Positions 18,784 through 26,160 of a stretch of 64,000 bases of DNA are shown piece by piece; the first letter of the stretch is position 1, and each line of letters opens with the position of its first letter. The stretch is from Bacteroidota bacterium (GTDB taxonomy: Bacteria; Bacteroidota; Bacteroidia; B-17B0; Aurantibacillaceae): NCBI GenBank assembly GCA_018267655.1, contig JAFDYB010000016.1, positions 1-64,000 on the forward strand, given 5' to 3'. The position numbers and the translations under genes were made by a program. The notes beneath the pieces are model-generated. The model ran no database searches, was not told the origin of the DNA, and saw nothing but the letters and a program-made list of their open reading frames with translations.

Positions 18784-19980
18784 TTAATTAGTTAGTATGT
18801 AATTTAAAATATCGTTAGCAACTTCAGTTTTTGATTTTAACTCAAAATTAGTGATTTTATTGTGTTTATCAATAATTGAAATTTTATTTGTGTCGTAATT
18901 AAACCCTTCGCCTTTACTTGAACTTGTGTTAAGTATAATTAAATCGGCATTTTTACGCGTCAATTTTTCTTTTGCATTTTCAATACAATTTTCTGTTTCA
19001 AGCGCAAAGCCAATTAGTAATTGATTCTTCGATTTAATTTTTCCGCATTCAAGCAAAATATCGTGTGTTTTTATTAAATTTAATTCTAAGTTATTTTTTG
19101 TTTTTTTTATTTTTTGATTGGCAGTAGTTTCAGGTTTATAATCAGCAACTGCAGCTGCACATATAATAATAGTTGCGTTTTTTATAAGCTGCATAAATGC
19201 ATTGTACATTTGCTCGCTACTTTCAACATTTATAACTGTTATAGTGTTATTTTTAACCGACTCATGTGTTGGCCCTAACACTAAAGTAACTTTAGCTCCT
19301 TCTGCGGCAAAGGCTTCCGCTAAGGCTATACCCATTTTACCGGAACTTCGGTTACCAATATAGCGCACCGGATCAATAGCTTCGTAGGTAGGGCCTGCGG
19401 TTATAATTACATGTTGATTTATAAATTTTAAATGTGTTTGAATGTGTTTAATTAAACTAGCTATTATTTGCTCAGGTTCTTTCATTCGGCCCTGACCTAT
19501 AAGTCCACTAGCAAGTTCTCCATATTCGGCATCGAGCAATTGATAACCTTTTTCTTTTAGAATTGCTATGTTATTTACTACTGTTTGGTGGTTGTACATC
19601 TCTAAATCCATTGCCGGACAAATTAGTACATTTTGTTTTTCTTTATAAGACAAATATGCAGCCAATAACAGGTTATCGCATAAGCCGTGAGCCATTTTAG
19701 CAATAGTATTAGCCGTTGCGGGCGCTATTATAAAATAATTTGCCCATTCTGATAATTTTACATGATTGTTCCAATTGTGGTTATTATCAAAAAAATCAGT
19801 AAGCACTTCATTTTTACTCAGCACACTAATAGTTTGAGGTGTAATAAATTCGAGAGCCGCTTTAGTAGCAACAACTTTTACGTTTGCGCCTTCTTTAACT
19901 AAAAGTCTTATCAAATTAGCGCATTTGTAGGCGGCAATTCCGCCGCTTATCCCTAATAAAATATTTTTTCCTTTTAGCAT
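18784..19980 (-). CDS. coaBC: bifunctional phosphopantothenoylcysteine decarboxylase / phosphopantothenate-cysteine ligase
   Basis: A 398-residue two-domain enzyme performing two consecutive steps of coenzyme A synthesis. The N-terminal flavin domain (CoaC, to ~residue 180) has GISGGIAAYK, the catalytic His73 in NNHVKLS, IAPATANTIAKMAHGLCDNLLL and the PAMDLEMY loop. The C-terminal ligase (CoaB) has ITAGPTYEAIDPVRYIGNRS, SSGKMGIALAEA and AAAVADYKP. A strong terminator-like hairpin abuts the ATG (see 19981-20015), so coaBC expression may depend on read-through or on a promoter inside the hairpin region. Followed by porD after 6 bp. Confidence 0.96.
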   Translation of the reverse strand: MLKGKNILLGISGGIAAYKCANLIRLLVKEGANVKVVATKAALEFITPQTISVLSKNEVLTDFFDNNHNWNNHVKLSEWANYFIIAPATANTIAKMAHGLCDNLLLAAYLSYKEKQNVLICPAMDLEMYNHQTVVNNIAILKEKGYQLLDAEYGELASGLIGQGRMKEPEQIIASLIKHIQTHLKFINQHVIITAGPTYEAIDPVRYIGNRSSGKMGIALAEAFAAEGAKVTLVLGPTHESVKNNTITVINVESSEQMYNAFMQLIKNATIIICAAAVADYKPETTANQKIKKTKNNLELNLIKTHDILLECGKIKSKNQLLIGFALETENCIENAKEKLTRKNADLIILNTSSSKGEGFNYDTNKISIIDKHNKITNFELKSKTEVANDILNYILTN

Positions 19981-20015
19981 AAAAAAAGCAGTAAGTTTCT
20001 GTTTCTCACTGCTTT
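19981..20015 (-). terminator. intrinsic terminator/attenuator between rpoZ and coaBC
   Basis: On the minus strand AAAGCAGTGAG pairs with CTTACTGCTTT (11 bp including one G-U) around a 9-nt AAACAGAAA loop, followed immediately by a run of T that leads straight into the coaBC ATG. The wobble pair makes the hairpin stronger in the minus-strand RNA than in the plus-strand RNA. The position, between genes of an apparent operon, suggests partial termination. Confidence 0.75.
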
Positions 20016-20034
20016 ACATAAAGTTTTAATGTTA

Positions 20035-20364
20035 TTATTTAGAGAGTTCCTTTGCGGGATTGCGATAGTAAATTTTATCATCTAAAAACTCTTGAACTGC
20101 GATTAAAACAGGTTTTGGTAATTTCTCGTAAAATTTACTAATTTCAATTTGCTCACGGTTTTCAAATACCTCTTCTAAATTATCTGTATGGCTGCTGAAT
20201 TCTTGCAATTTTGCAGATAATTCTTCTTTTAATTCGGTAGAAATTTGATTTGCGCGCTTACTAATAATGGCAACTGCCTCGTATAAATTTTCGGTAGGTG
20301 TGTCAAACTTACGAATATCGCGGCTAACGATACTTTGATCTGCGTTGGTTTTTTTAAAATCCAT
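20035..20364 (-). CDS. rpoZ: DNA-directed RNA polymerase omega subunit (Bacteroidota type)
   Basis: A 109-residue small subunit. The segment TENLYEAVAIISKRANQIS matches the conserved helix of the omega/Rpb6 family that clamps the beta-prime C-terminus during polymerase assembly, and the C-terminal LDDKIYYRNPAKEL is characteristic of the phylum's version. It lies 3 bp after bamD, as in other Bacteroidota, and is followed by the hairpin that precedes coaBC. Confidence 0.88.
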   Translation of the reverse strand: MDFKKTNADQSIVSRDIRKFDTPTENLYEAVAIISKRANQISTELKEELSAKLQEFSSHTDNLEEVFENREQIEISKFYEKLPKPVLIAVQEFLDDKIYYRNPAKELSK

Positions 20365-20367
20365 ATT

Positions 20368-21159
20368 TTAATAATTCTGTTTTAATTTTTTACAACTCGA
20401 ATAAATTGATTCGGCGCGGCTAAGATACGAAGATTTTGGATATAAATCTGCAAATTTTACATAATATTCTATAGCACCGTTCAATCGCTCTTCGCGCTTG
20501 CTTTCTACGCTGTTTACGGCCAATAAATAGTAGGAATTAATGATGGTAAACATCAATTCTTCGCTGTATAGGCTAGCCGGATAATCTTTAAAAAACTGTT
20601 TTGCAGCAACAATTGTGGCTTTCCAATCTTCAATTTTATTGTATTGTTTTGCAATCTCGTAATCTTTTCGCTCTAATTTTGCGCTTAGTAAATCAACCAT
20701 TTTATTACAACTGTCCAGACGCTTAGTGTCAGGGTATGCATCAATAAACGATTGAAATTCTTTTATTGCGTTTTTAGTACTTGTTTGGTCGAGCTTATAG
20801 TTAGCCGATGTTAAAAAATAACAGTACGCATTTAAAAAATAACACTCTTCAACCCTTGGACTAGTTGGAAACTGGCGCGTAAAGTTTTTAAAATGGTATT
20901 GACTTAATAAATAATCGTTTAAGTGAAATTCGCTAAGAGCATAGTAATAATAAACATCTTCGGCATTTGATGTGCCTTTTACAACAGGTATGAGCTCTTC
21001 AAACAATTGCGATGATTTAATGTAGTAACCTTTTTCATAATATTCCTTTGCTTTAGTTAACTTAAGCTCATAATCAGTGCTTTTTAATAGTTTATTAAAA
21101 TTATCGCACGAAGCAAGTATAACTACAAACGATATAAGTATTAATAATTTAGCCTTCAA
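20368..21159 (-). CDS. bamD: outer-membrane protein assembly lipoprotein BamD
   Basis: A 263-residue lipoprotein: signal peptide with lipobox LASC (Cys18), then tetratricopeptide-like repeats (KAKEYYEKGYYIKSSQLFEE, YYYALSEFHLNDY, CYFLNAYCYFLTS, AIKEFQSFIDAYPDTKRL). BamD is the essential helical partner of BamA in folding outer-membrane barrels. The start codon is TTG at 21159-21157; no ATG fits, and the signal peptide begins right there. A TAATTTTG box at 21178-21171 would place transcription start only a few nt upstream. First gene of the bamD-rpoZ-coaBC-porD group. Confidence 0.92.
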   Translation of the reverse strand: MKAKLLILISFVVILASCDNFNKLLKSTDYELKLTKAKEYYEKGYYIKSSQLFEELIPVVKGTSNAEDVYYYYALSEFHLNDYLLSQYHFKNFTRQFPTSPRVEECYFLNAYCYFLTSANYKLDQTSTKNAIKEFQSFIDAYPDTKRLDSCNKMVDLLSAKLERKDYEIAKQYNKIEDWKATIVAAKQFFKDYPASLYSEELMFTIINSYYLLAVNSVESKREERLNGAIEYYVKFADLYPKSSYLSRAESIYSSCKKLKQNY

Positions 21160-21170
21160 AATTTAGCCCG

Positions 21171-21178
21171 CAAAATTA
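21171..21178 (-). promoter_or_regulatory. candidate -7 box for bamD operon
   Basis: TAATTTTG on the minus strand matches TAnnTTTG, 11 nt before the TTG start of bamD. No TTTG is found at the -33 position. Confidence 0.4.
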
Positions 21179-21195
21179 ACATTTTTAGTCTTAAT

Positions 21196-21225
21196 TTTGC
21201 ATTTCTAATTAAAATTTTAACTTTG
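21196..21225 (+). promoter_or_regulatory. Bacteroidota promoter (-33 TTTG, -7 TAACTTTG)
   Basis: TTTG at 21196-21199 and TAACTTTG at 21218-21225 are separated by 18 nt, a full match to the phylum consensus. The box ends 4 nt before the ATG at 21230, so transcription would start at or next to the start codon and the message would be leaderless. Confidence 0.6.
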
Positions 21226-21229
21226 TTTG

Positions 21230-22117
21230 ATGATTAATCCTAAACTAAAACAACTTGCTTTTTGCATTTTATTGTTATTGGTTTTTGTGTCATGCTCCAT
21301 TCAAAAACGCAGCTACCAAAAGGGTTATTACATTGACTGGGCACATAAAAAGAACCACTTAAAAAATACTGCAAGCAGTAACGAAAACAAGGTATTTATT
21401 GCAAACGCTGAGCCGGCAACTGTTTTAGCCAAGCAAAAAAACAGTAGCCCTACGACTGAATACAAAAATACAGTTGAACCTGAGCTGTTAAAAGACAATT
21501 CAACAAATTACCTTCCCTCTGACTCCTGCGGCGATTTTTTATCCTTTAGAGATGAAACAAAGCGCCTGTTAAACGTTAAGGTGATTGAAGTATCTGACGA
21601 AACTATAAAATATAAACGCTGCGATAATTTAAATGGTCCCACTTACTCTATTTCAAAAGATAAAGTAGATTATGTACTTTACAGCAATGGCTCTCGCGAA
21701 GAATTTAAAAGAGATTTTAATACCGTAAAGCACGGTAACTACAATACAAGTTCTAATAATCCTAACCCACAACCTAACAGCAGCAATCTAAGACTTCCTG
21801 CAATAATAACAATTGCAATTGTCCTTTCTTTAATTCCTTTTTATGGCACAATAGCTGCGCTAATACTAGCCATAATTGGTAAGTCAATTATTAAAAATCA
21901 TCCGGAGCAATATAAGGGAAAAAATTTAGCCAGTTTTTTAATTTTCTTTAATATATCAGTGTTGCTCTTTTTAATTGCGCTTTTTTATGTAGCACTAATG
22001 GCTGTTGCTGGTAGTACAATATATACAGAAAAAACATTAATTTATCTAACTGCAATATGGGGTTCCTCAGTTATTTTAGCTGCACTTTATTATTTTACTA
22101 AGCCCAAGGGTTATTAA
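21230..22117 (+). CDS. lipoprotein with C-terminal membrane segments, unknown function
   Basis: A 295-residue protein starting at the ATG (a TTG codon sits just before it). A signal peptide ends in VSC (lipobox, VFVSCS), followed by KRSYQKGYYIDWAHK, a short motif I have seen after the lipid Cys in several Bacteroidota proteins. Residues ~100-165 form a small beta domain (LNVKVIEVSDETIKYKRCDN, YSISKDKVDYVLYSNG), then a Pro/Asn-rich linker and three hydrophobic segments (about 188-220, 232-258, 268-288), the first resembling DUF4190. Lipidation plus several transmembrane helices in one protein is unusual; it implies inner-membrane retention. The gene is convergent with queD. Confidence 0.7.
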   Translation: MINPKLKQLAFCILLLLVFVSCSIQKRSYQKGYYIDWAHKKNHLKNTASSNENKVFIANAEPATVLAKQKNSSPTTEYKNTVEPELLKDNSTNYLPSDSCGDFLSFRDETKRLLNVKVIEVSDETIKYKRCDNLNGPTYSISKDKVDYVLYSNGSREEFKRDFNTVKHGNYNTSSNNPNPQPNSSNLRLPAIITIAIVLSLIPFYGTIAALILAIIGKSIIKNHPEQYKGKNLASFLIFFNISVLLFLIALFYVALMAVAGSTIYTEKTLIYLTAIWGSSVILAALYYFTKPKGY

Positions 22118-22138
22118 TAAACACTTTATACTTGCGTA

Positions 22139-22594
22139 TTAATTATCCTCGGCAAACCATTCGGCATAAGAAGTTGGTGTTTCTTCTAACTTAATATTAT
22201 TAATAGTAATAGCCGAAGGAATAAGCGTAATAATACGATTTAAAAAATCTATTAATAGATTCTCGCAACTTGGTTGATATTGTACGTAATTTACTTTCTC
22301 AAATGTATTAGTAATATCTTGTAGTTGTGCGTGTGGAGAATTGGCGTTGAGAACTAACGAGTGATCAAAAATATCTACAATATTTTCTTTTACAATTTTT
22401 TTAAAATCAGTAAAATCAATTACCATTCCGTTTTTGGGATGATTTTCTTCTACTAAAACTTTTCCTTTTAGAGTAACACTTAATACATAGGTATGTCCAT
22501 GAATGTTTTTACAAGGCCCGTCATATCCGTATAAAGCATGAGCCATATCAAAAGTAAATTTTTTTGTAACTCTTATTGTTTGTGTTTTAGCCAT
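22139..22594 (-). CDS. queD: 6-carboxytetrahydropterin synthase (QueD/PTPS family)
   Basis: A 151-residue zinc enzyme converting dihydroneopterin triphosphate to 6-carboxytetrahydropterin on the path to preQ0 and queuosine. Zinc ligands His19, His32 and His34 are seen in FDMAHALYG and NIHGHTYVLSV; the catalytic Cys28 lies in GPCKN, and the acid-base pair is in DFTDFKKIVKE and DHSLVLN, with LEETPTSYAEW closing the pterin site. The last gene of a group with the 77-residue ferredoxin and the U32 protein (15 and 13 bp gaps). queC and queE are not nearby. A 6-pyruvoyl-tetrahydropterin synthase activity cannot be excluded. Confidence 0.9.
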   Translation of the reverse strand: MAKTQTIRVTKKFTFDMAHALYGYDGPCKNIHGHTYVLSVTLKGKVLVEENHPKNGMVIDFTDFKKIVKENIVDIFDHSLVLNANSPHAQLQDITNTFEKVNYVQYQPSCENLLIDFLNRIITLIPSAITINNIKLEETPTSYAEWFAEDN

Positions 22595-22609
22595 TTTTAT
22601 CGTTCAAAT

Positions 22610-22843
22610 TTATTTAATCTTTTCCACTTTTATAATATTAACCGGACAATTTTTAGCTGCTAGCAAATTATCTTCTAATTCATGATCAGGAACAATGATA
22701 GAATAAAATCCTCCCCTTTTTTCAACTCCTCCAACTAAGGTACACCGTCCGTCTTTTTTTGAAATTCGCCAACGATAATCAGCCGCTTCTACACAAGCAT
22801 TGCAACCAATACATTTTTCTCTTTGTTGAATAATACGAATCAT
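22610..22843 (-). CDS. small [4Fe-4S] ferredoxin
   Basis: A 77-residue ferredoxin-like protein with CIGCNAC (Cys11, Cys14, Cys17) and a distant CPVN (Cys66), enough to bind one cubane cluster. The region normally holding a second CxxCxxC is replaced by a non-Cys loop (only Cys34), so it is a monocluster form. It lies 13 bp after the U32 gene and 15 bp before queD, which suggests it supplies electrons to, or matures with, one of these enzymes (inference). Confidence 0.88.
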   Translation of the reverse strand: MIRIIQQREKCIGCNACVEAADYRWRISKKDGRCTLVGGVEKRGGFYSIIVPDHELEDNLLAAKNCPVNIIKVEKIK

Positions 22844-22856
22844 GATAGTAGTACCA

Positions 22857-24104
22857 TTAATTAGCTTTTTCAGGAACTAATTTATATAATTTATCTGATG
22901 GACGAATTTTTTCATTAACAGCAATGGTAAATACATCGCCTTTTTCAGCTTTTTCAGCAGGCTTTCCATCTACTCTCAACTCATCTATTATTAGTTGCAC
23001 ATAACCTGTTGTTGGCCCAGTAATAATAATTTCATCACCAATAGATAAACTATGAGATTCACATTTAAATTCACCTACTTGAGCTTGTTCAAAATACTTT
23101 AATCCTTTAGCTAAATATATTTTTCGTTTACTGGATTTAGAACCACTCTCATCACACCATTCACCCATTTTTCTTCCTAAATAGTAACCGTCCCAAAATC
23201 CACGATTAAATACAGTAGATAAGCGATCTTTCCATGCATTAATTTTTTCGAGGGTATAAGTTCCTTCTATATAAGCATTAATAGCTTCGTTATAACATTG
23301 AATAACGGTATAAACATAATCAACAGAGCGACCTCTCCCTTCTATTTTTAAGACACTTACTCCAGCGTCTAATATTTTATCTAAAAAATCAATAGTACAT
23401 AAATCTTTTGCCGACATGATGTATTCATTATCAATTTCATATTCAGTACCATCTTCTTTGTCTGTAACAACATAACTGTGCCTACAGTTTTGAACACAAG
23501 CACCTCTGTTTGCTGACGCATAATGAGAATGTAAACTCAAATAACACTTTCCTGAAACAGCCATACATAAGGCACCGTGTGCAAATACTTCTAACTCTAC
23601 TAGTTTTCCAGAAGGGCCAGTAATTTCTCTGCGTTTAATTTCTCTCGAAATTTCAGCAACCTGTTTTAAACTTAATTCGCGTGCTAATACAACTACATCG
23701 GCATAAGCTGAATAAAACTCAACTGTATCAATATTAGAAACATTAGCTTGTGTAGAGATGTGAATTTCTACACCCACCTTTTTTGCATAGTTCATTACTG
23801 CATGATCGGAGGCTATAATTGCTGTAATACCACTTTCTTTAGCAGCATTAACAATGCTTTTCATTAAAGAAATATCATGATCATATAAAATAGTATTAAG
23901 AGTTAAGTATGTTTTAATATTATTTTCTTTTCCTATTTGAGCAATACGCTTTAGATCTTCTAAAGTAAAATTATTACTAGAACGAGCACGCATATTTAAT
24001 TGCTCTACTCCAAAATATACAGAGTTACAACCTGCTTTAATAGCTGCCATTAATGATTCGTAAGAACCTGCAGGTGCCATTAATTCGATAGAAGAACGAT
24101 TCAT
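22857..24104 (-). CDS. U32-family protein (TrhP/RlhA-like RNA hydroxylation enzyme)
   Basis: A 415-residue member of the family annotated as peptidase U32, whose characterised members hydroxylate RNA (TrhP makes ho5U in tRNA wobble positions; RlhA acts on 23S rRNA). The N-terminal barrel starts IELMAPAGSYESLMAAIKAG; the family signature is EVFAHGALCMAVSGKCYLS, followed by RGACVQNC, giving four Cys probably binding an iron-sulfur cluster. The length with a C-terminal beta-barrel (VGEFKCESHSLSIGDEIIITG) is closer to TrhP than to the double-length RlhA. The linked ferredoxin is consistent with a redox enzyme. Peptidase activity is not expected from the motifs. Confidence 0.85.
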   Translation of the reverse strand: MNRSSIELMAPAGSYESLMAAIKAGCNSVYFGVEQLNMRARSSNNFTLEDLKRIAQIGKENNIKTYLTLNTILYDHDISLMKSIVNAAKESGITAIIASDHAVMNYAKKVGVEIHISTQANVSNIDTVEFYSAYADVVVLARELSLKQVAEISREIKRREITGPSGKLVELEVFAHGALCMAVSGKCYLSLHSHYASANRGACVQNCRHSYVVTDKEDGTEYEIDNEYIMSAKDLCTIDFLDKILDAGVSVLKIEGRGRSVDYVYTVIQCYNEAINAYIEGTYTLEKINAWKDRLSTVFNRGFWDGYYLGRKMGEWCDESGSKSSKRKIYLAKGLKYFEQAQVGEFKCESHSLSIGDEIIITGPTTGYVQLIIDELRVDGKPAEKAEKGDVFTIAVNEKIRPSDKLYKLVPEKAN

Positions 24105-24130
24105 TATTATTGTTTTTTAATTTTAAGAAT

Positions 24131-24165
24131 TAAACTCCAAGTAATTATTATTTACTTGGAGTTTA
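24131..24165 (-). terminator. perfect 14-bp hairpin after hmgA
   Basis: TAAACTCCAAGTAA and TTACTTGGAGTTTA pair perfectly around a 7-nt loop, 24 bp beyond the hmgA stop and 26 bp before the U32 start. The trailing T-tract is weak (ATTCTTAAAA), but the stem is long. It separates hmgA from the U32 group. Confidence 0.65.
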
Positions 24166-24189
24166 AATTTTGGTTAAAGAAAATTTTAA

Positions 24190-25350
24190 TTACTTAATCA
24201 TCCACGATTTATAGTAATCTTTTACCTCGTATTTTAAGGCTTCTTTACTAATTTTTATTGGGTTAAATGGATCTATCATTACTGCATATTCAGCAGTATC
24301 TTTCTTACCTAAGCTGCGTTCAATAGCTCCGGGGTGTGGCCCATGAGGCACGCCGGCAGGGTGTAACGTAAATTGCCCAGCAGAGATATTATTTCTGCTC
24401 ATAAAATCTCCTTCTACATAATATAAAATTTCTTCAGAGTCAACATTACTATGATGATACGATACCGGAATAGCATCTGGATGATAATCATATAAACGAG
24501 GAACAAATGAGCAAGTTACAAAATTTCTCCCTTCAAATTGTTGATGAATTGGAGGAGGCATGTGTAAGCGACCTGTAATGGGTTCAAAATTAAAAATAGA
24601 GAATCCATAAGGATATACATAACCATCCCAACCTACTAAATCAAATGGATGAGTAGCGTATGTATAAGCGTGTATCATACCGCGTCTTTTAATCATAATT
24701 TTAAAATCTCCTTTTTCATCATGTGTTTCAAGACTATGAGGAAGTTTAAAATCTCTTTCACAAAATGGGGAATGTTCTAAGTGTTGTCCAAATTCATTTC
24801 GATATTTTCTTGGCGTACGAATTGCACTATGAGCCTCAATAAATAATATTTTATTTTCTGCCCCATCAAATTCTAATCGATATACTATTCCTCTGGGAAT
24901 AACAATATAATCACCATATTCAAAATCAATTGTCCCATGCATACTTTTGAAACGACCGCTACCTTTATGTATAAAAAGCATTTCATCTGAATCTGCATTT
25001 TTATAAAAGTATTCATTCATAGATTTTGAAGGGCAAGCAATACCAATATTCAAATCATCATTAAAGAAAAATATTTTACGACTTTTGATATAATCCTCTT
25101 CCGGCTCCACGTTATAACCCTTAAAGCTAACAGCTCTTAAGTTATCTTCAACTCCAACCTCAGGCCTTACAGAATAAGGGTCTCCGATTTCTTTTACCAT
25201 AGTTGGCGGATTAAGATGATATAATAAAGAAGAGGTATTGGCAAAACCTTCGGTTCCAAATAATTCTTCATGATACAAATCGCCTTTCTCTGAGCGAAAA
25301 ACAATATGACGCTTGTGGGGGATTTTTCCTTGTCTTTGATAAATAGGCAT
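24190..25350 (-). CDS. hmgA: homogentisate 1,2-dioxygenase
   Basis: A 386-residue cupin-fold, non-heme iron dioxygenase opening the ring of homogentisate in tyrosine and phenylalanine breakdown. The N-terminal MPIYQRQGKIPHKRHIVFRS and LYHLNPPTMVKE match the family start, which is why the ATG at 25350 is preferred over an upstream in-frame ATG at 25398. The iron site lies in the C-terminal half: YHHSNVDSEEILYYVEGDF and LHPAGVPHGPHPGAIE, providing His/Glu ligands. Neither hydroxyphenylpyruvate dioxygenase nor fumarylacetoacetase is adjacent. It is isolated from infC and the U32 group by hairpins on both sides. Confidence 0.93.
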   Translation of the reverse strand: MPIYQRQGKIPHKRHIVFRSEKGDLYHEELFGTEGFANTSSLLYHLNPPTMVKEIGDPYSVRPEVGVEDNLRAVSFKGYNVEPEEDYIKSRKIFFFNDDLNIGIACPSKSMNEYFYKNADSDEMLFIHKGSGRFKSMHGTIDFEYGDYIVIPRGIVYRLEFDGAENKILFIEAHSAIRTPRKYRNEFGQHLEHSPFCERDFKLPHSLETHDEKGDFKIMIKRRGMIHAYTYATHPFDLVGWDGYVYPYGFSIFNFEPITGRLHMPPPIHQQFEGRNFVTCSFVPRLYDYHPDAIPVSYHHSNVDSEEILYYVEGDFMSRNNISAGQFTLHPAGVPHGPHPGAIERSLGKKDTAEYAVMIDPFNPIKISKEALKYEVKDYYKSWMIK

Positions 25351-25426
25351 AAAATTTAATTTAGACTCAAAGTAAAAATCAATATTTAACAAGCGCAATG
25401 ATTTATATCAGTTATAATAAAAACGA

Positions 25427-25456
25427 AAGTCAGTTTTTTATCAAAAAAACTGACTT
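25427..25456 (-). terminator. terminator after infC
   Basis: AAGTCAGTTTTTT and AAAAAACTGACTT form a 13-bp stem around a 4-nt loop, 33 bp after the infC stop. The half-stem itself supplies the T-run in minus-strand RNA. It ends the thrS-infC unit where rpmI would normally follow. Confidence 0.75.
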
Positions 25457-25489
25457 AAATTATTGTTTTAATAGTGATTTGAGATAAAA

Positions 25490-26134
25490 TTATTTTGCTT
25501 TTTTTGGACCTATAACCATTAACATTTTTTTACCTTCGAGCACAGGTAATTGCTCGGCTTTACCAAACTCCTCTAGCTCTGTAGCAAAGCGAAGTAGCAA
25601 TATTTCACCTTGTTCTTTAAAAGCAATTTCGCGTCCTCTAAAAAACACAAAAGCTTTTACTTTACAACCGTCTTTTAAAAATTTAATAGCGTGATTTTTT
25701 TTAAATTCAAAATCATGCTCATCAGTATGAGGTCCAAAGCGAATATCTTTAATTACAATTTTACTTGCTTTGGCTTTCATTTCTTTTGCCTTTTTCTTTT
25801 GCTCGTATAAAAATTTACCGTAGTCAATAATTTTACAAACCGGCGGGTCAACGTTAGGAGCAATTTCTACTAAGTCCATCTCCATTTCTCTAGCCATTTC
25901 TAAAGCTTTTGAAACAGTGTAAACACCAGCTTCAATACCTTCGCCAACAACTCTTACTTGTCGCGCAAAAATACGTTCATTTATACGGTGCAATTCTTCT
26001 TTAACGCCAGGACGTTTAAAGCCTTCTTTTAGGCCTCTTGAGCGTTTAAATTCTGGTTTGGGTTGATTGGTGCCAACTTGAGTGTTTGGTGTGTTGCTTC
26101 CTGTTTGATTAAAGGGCTTTTTGAAATGATTGAT
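25490..26134 (-). CDS. infC: translation initiation factor IF-3, probable AUC start
   Basis: About 214 residues. The conserved part runs from [18 protein letters not shown] through [30 protein letters not shown] and [17 protein letters not shown] to MVIGPKKAK, covering both IF-3 domains, which keep subunits apart and proofread start codons. An automatic start at the TTG at 25993 would begin within the conserved domain. Upstream the frame stays open for 47 more codons, and an ATC at 26134 lies 5 nt after a strong GGAGG. IF-3 genes of other bacteria are known to use rare starts (AUU in E. coli) for autoregulation, so I choose ATC. Encoded just after thrS (gap 26 bp). Confidence 0.85.
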   Translation of the reverse strand: MNHFKKPFNQTGSNTPNTQVGTNQPKPEFKRSRGLKEGFKRPGVKEELHRINERIFARQVRVVGEGIEAGVYTVSKALEMAREMEMDLVEIAPNVDPPVCKIIDYGKFLYEQKKKAKEMKAKASKIVIKDIRFGPHTDEHDFEFKKNHAIKFLKDGCKVKAFVFFRGREIAFKEQGEILLLRFATELEEFGKAEQLPVLEGKKMLMVIGPKKAK

Positions 26135-26144
26135 ATGAACCTCC
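26135..26144 (-). promoter_or_regulatory. Shine-Dalgarno sequence deciding the infC start
   Basis: On the minus strand GGAGG is followed after 5 nt (TTCAT) by ATC at 26134. Strong Shine-Dalgarno sequences are rare in this genome, where most genes have A/T-rich leaders, so its presence supports the unusual start. Confidence 0.65.
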
Positions 26145-26160
26145 GTTTTTAAATTTATAA

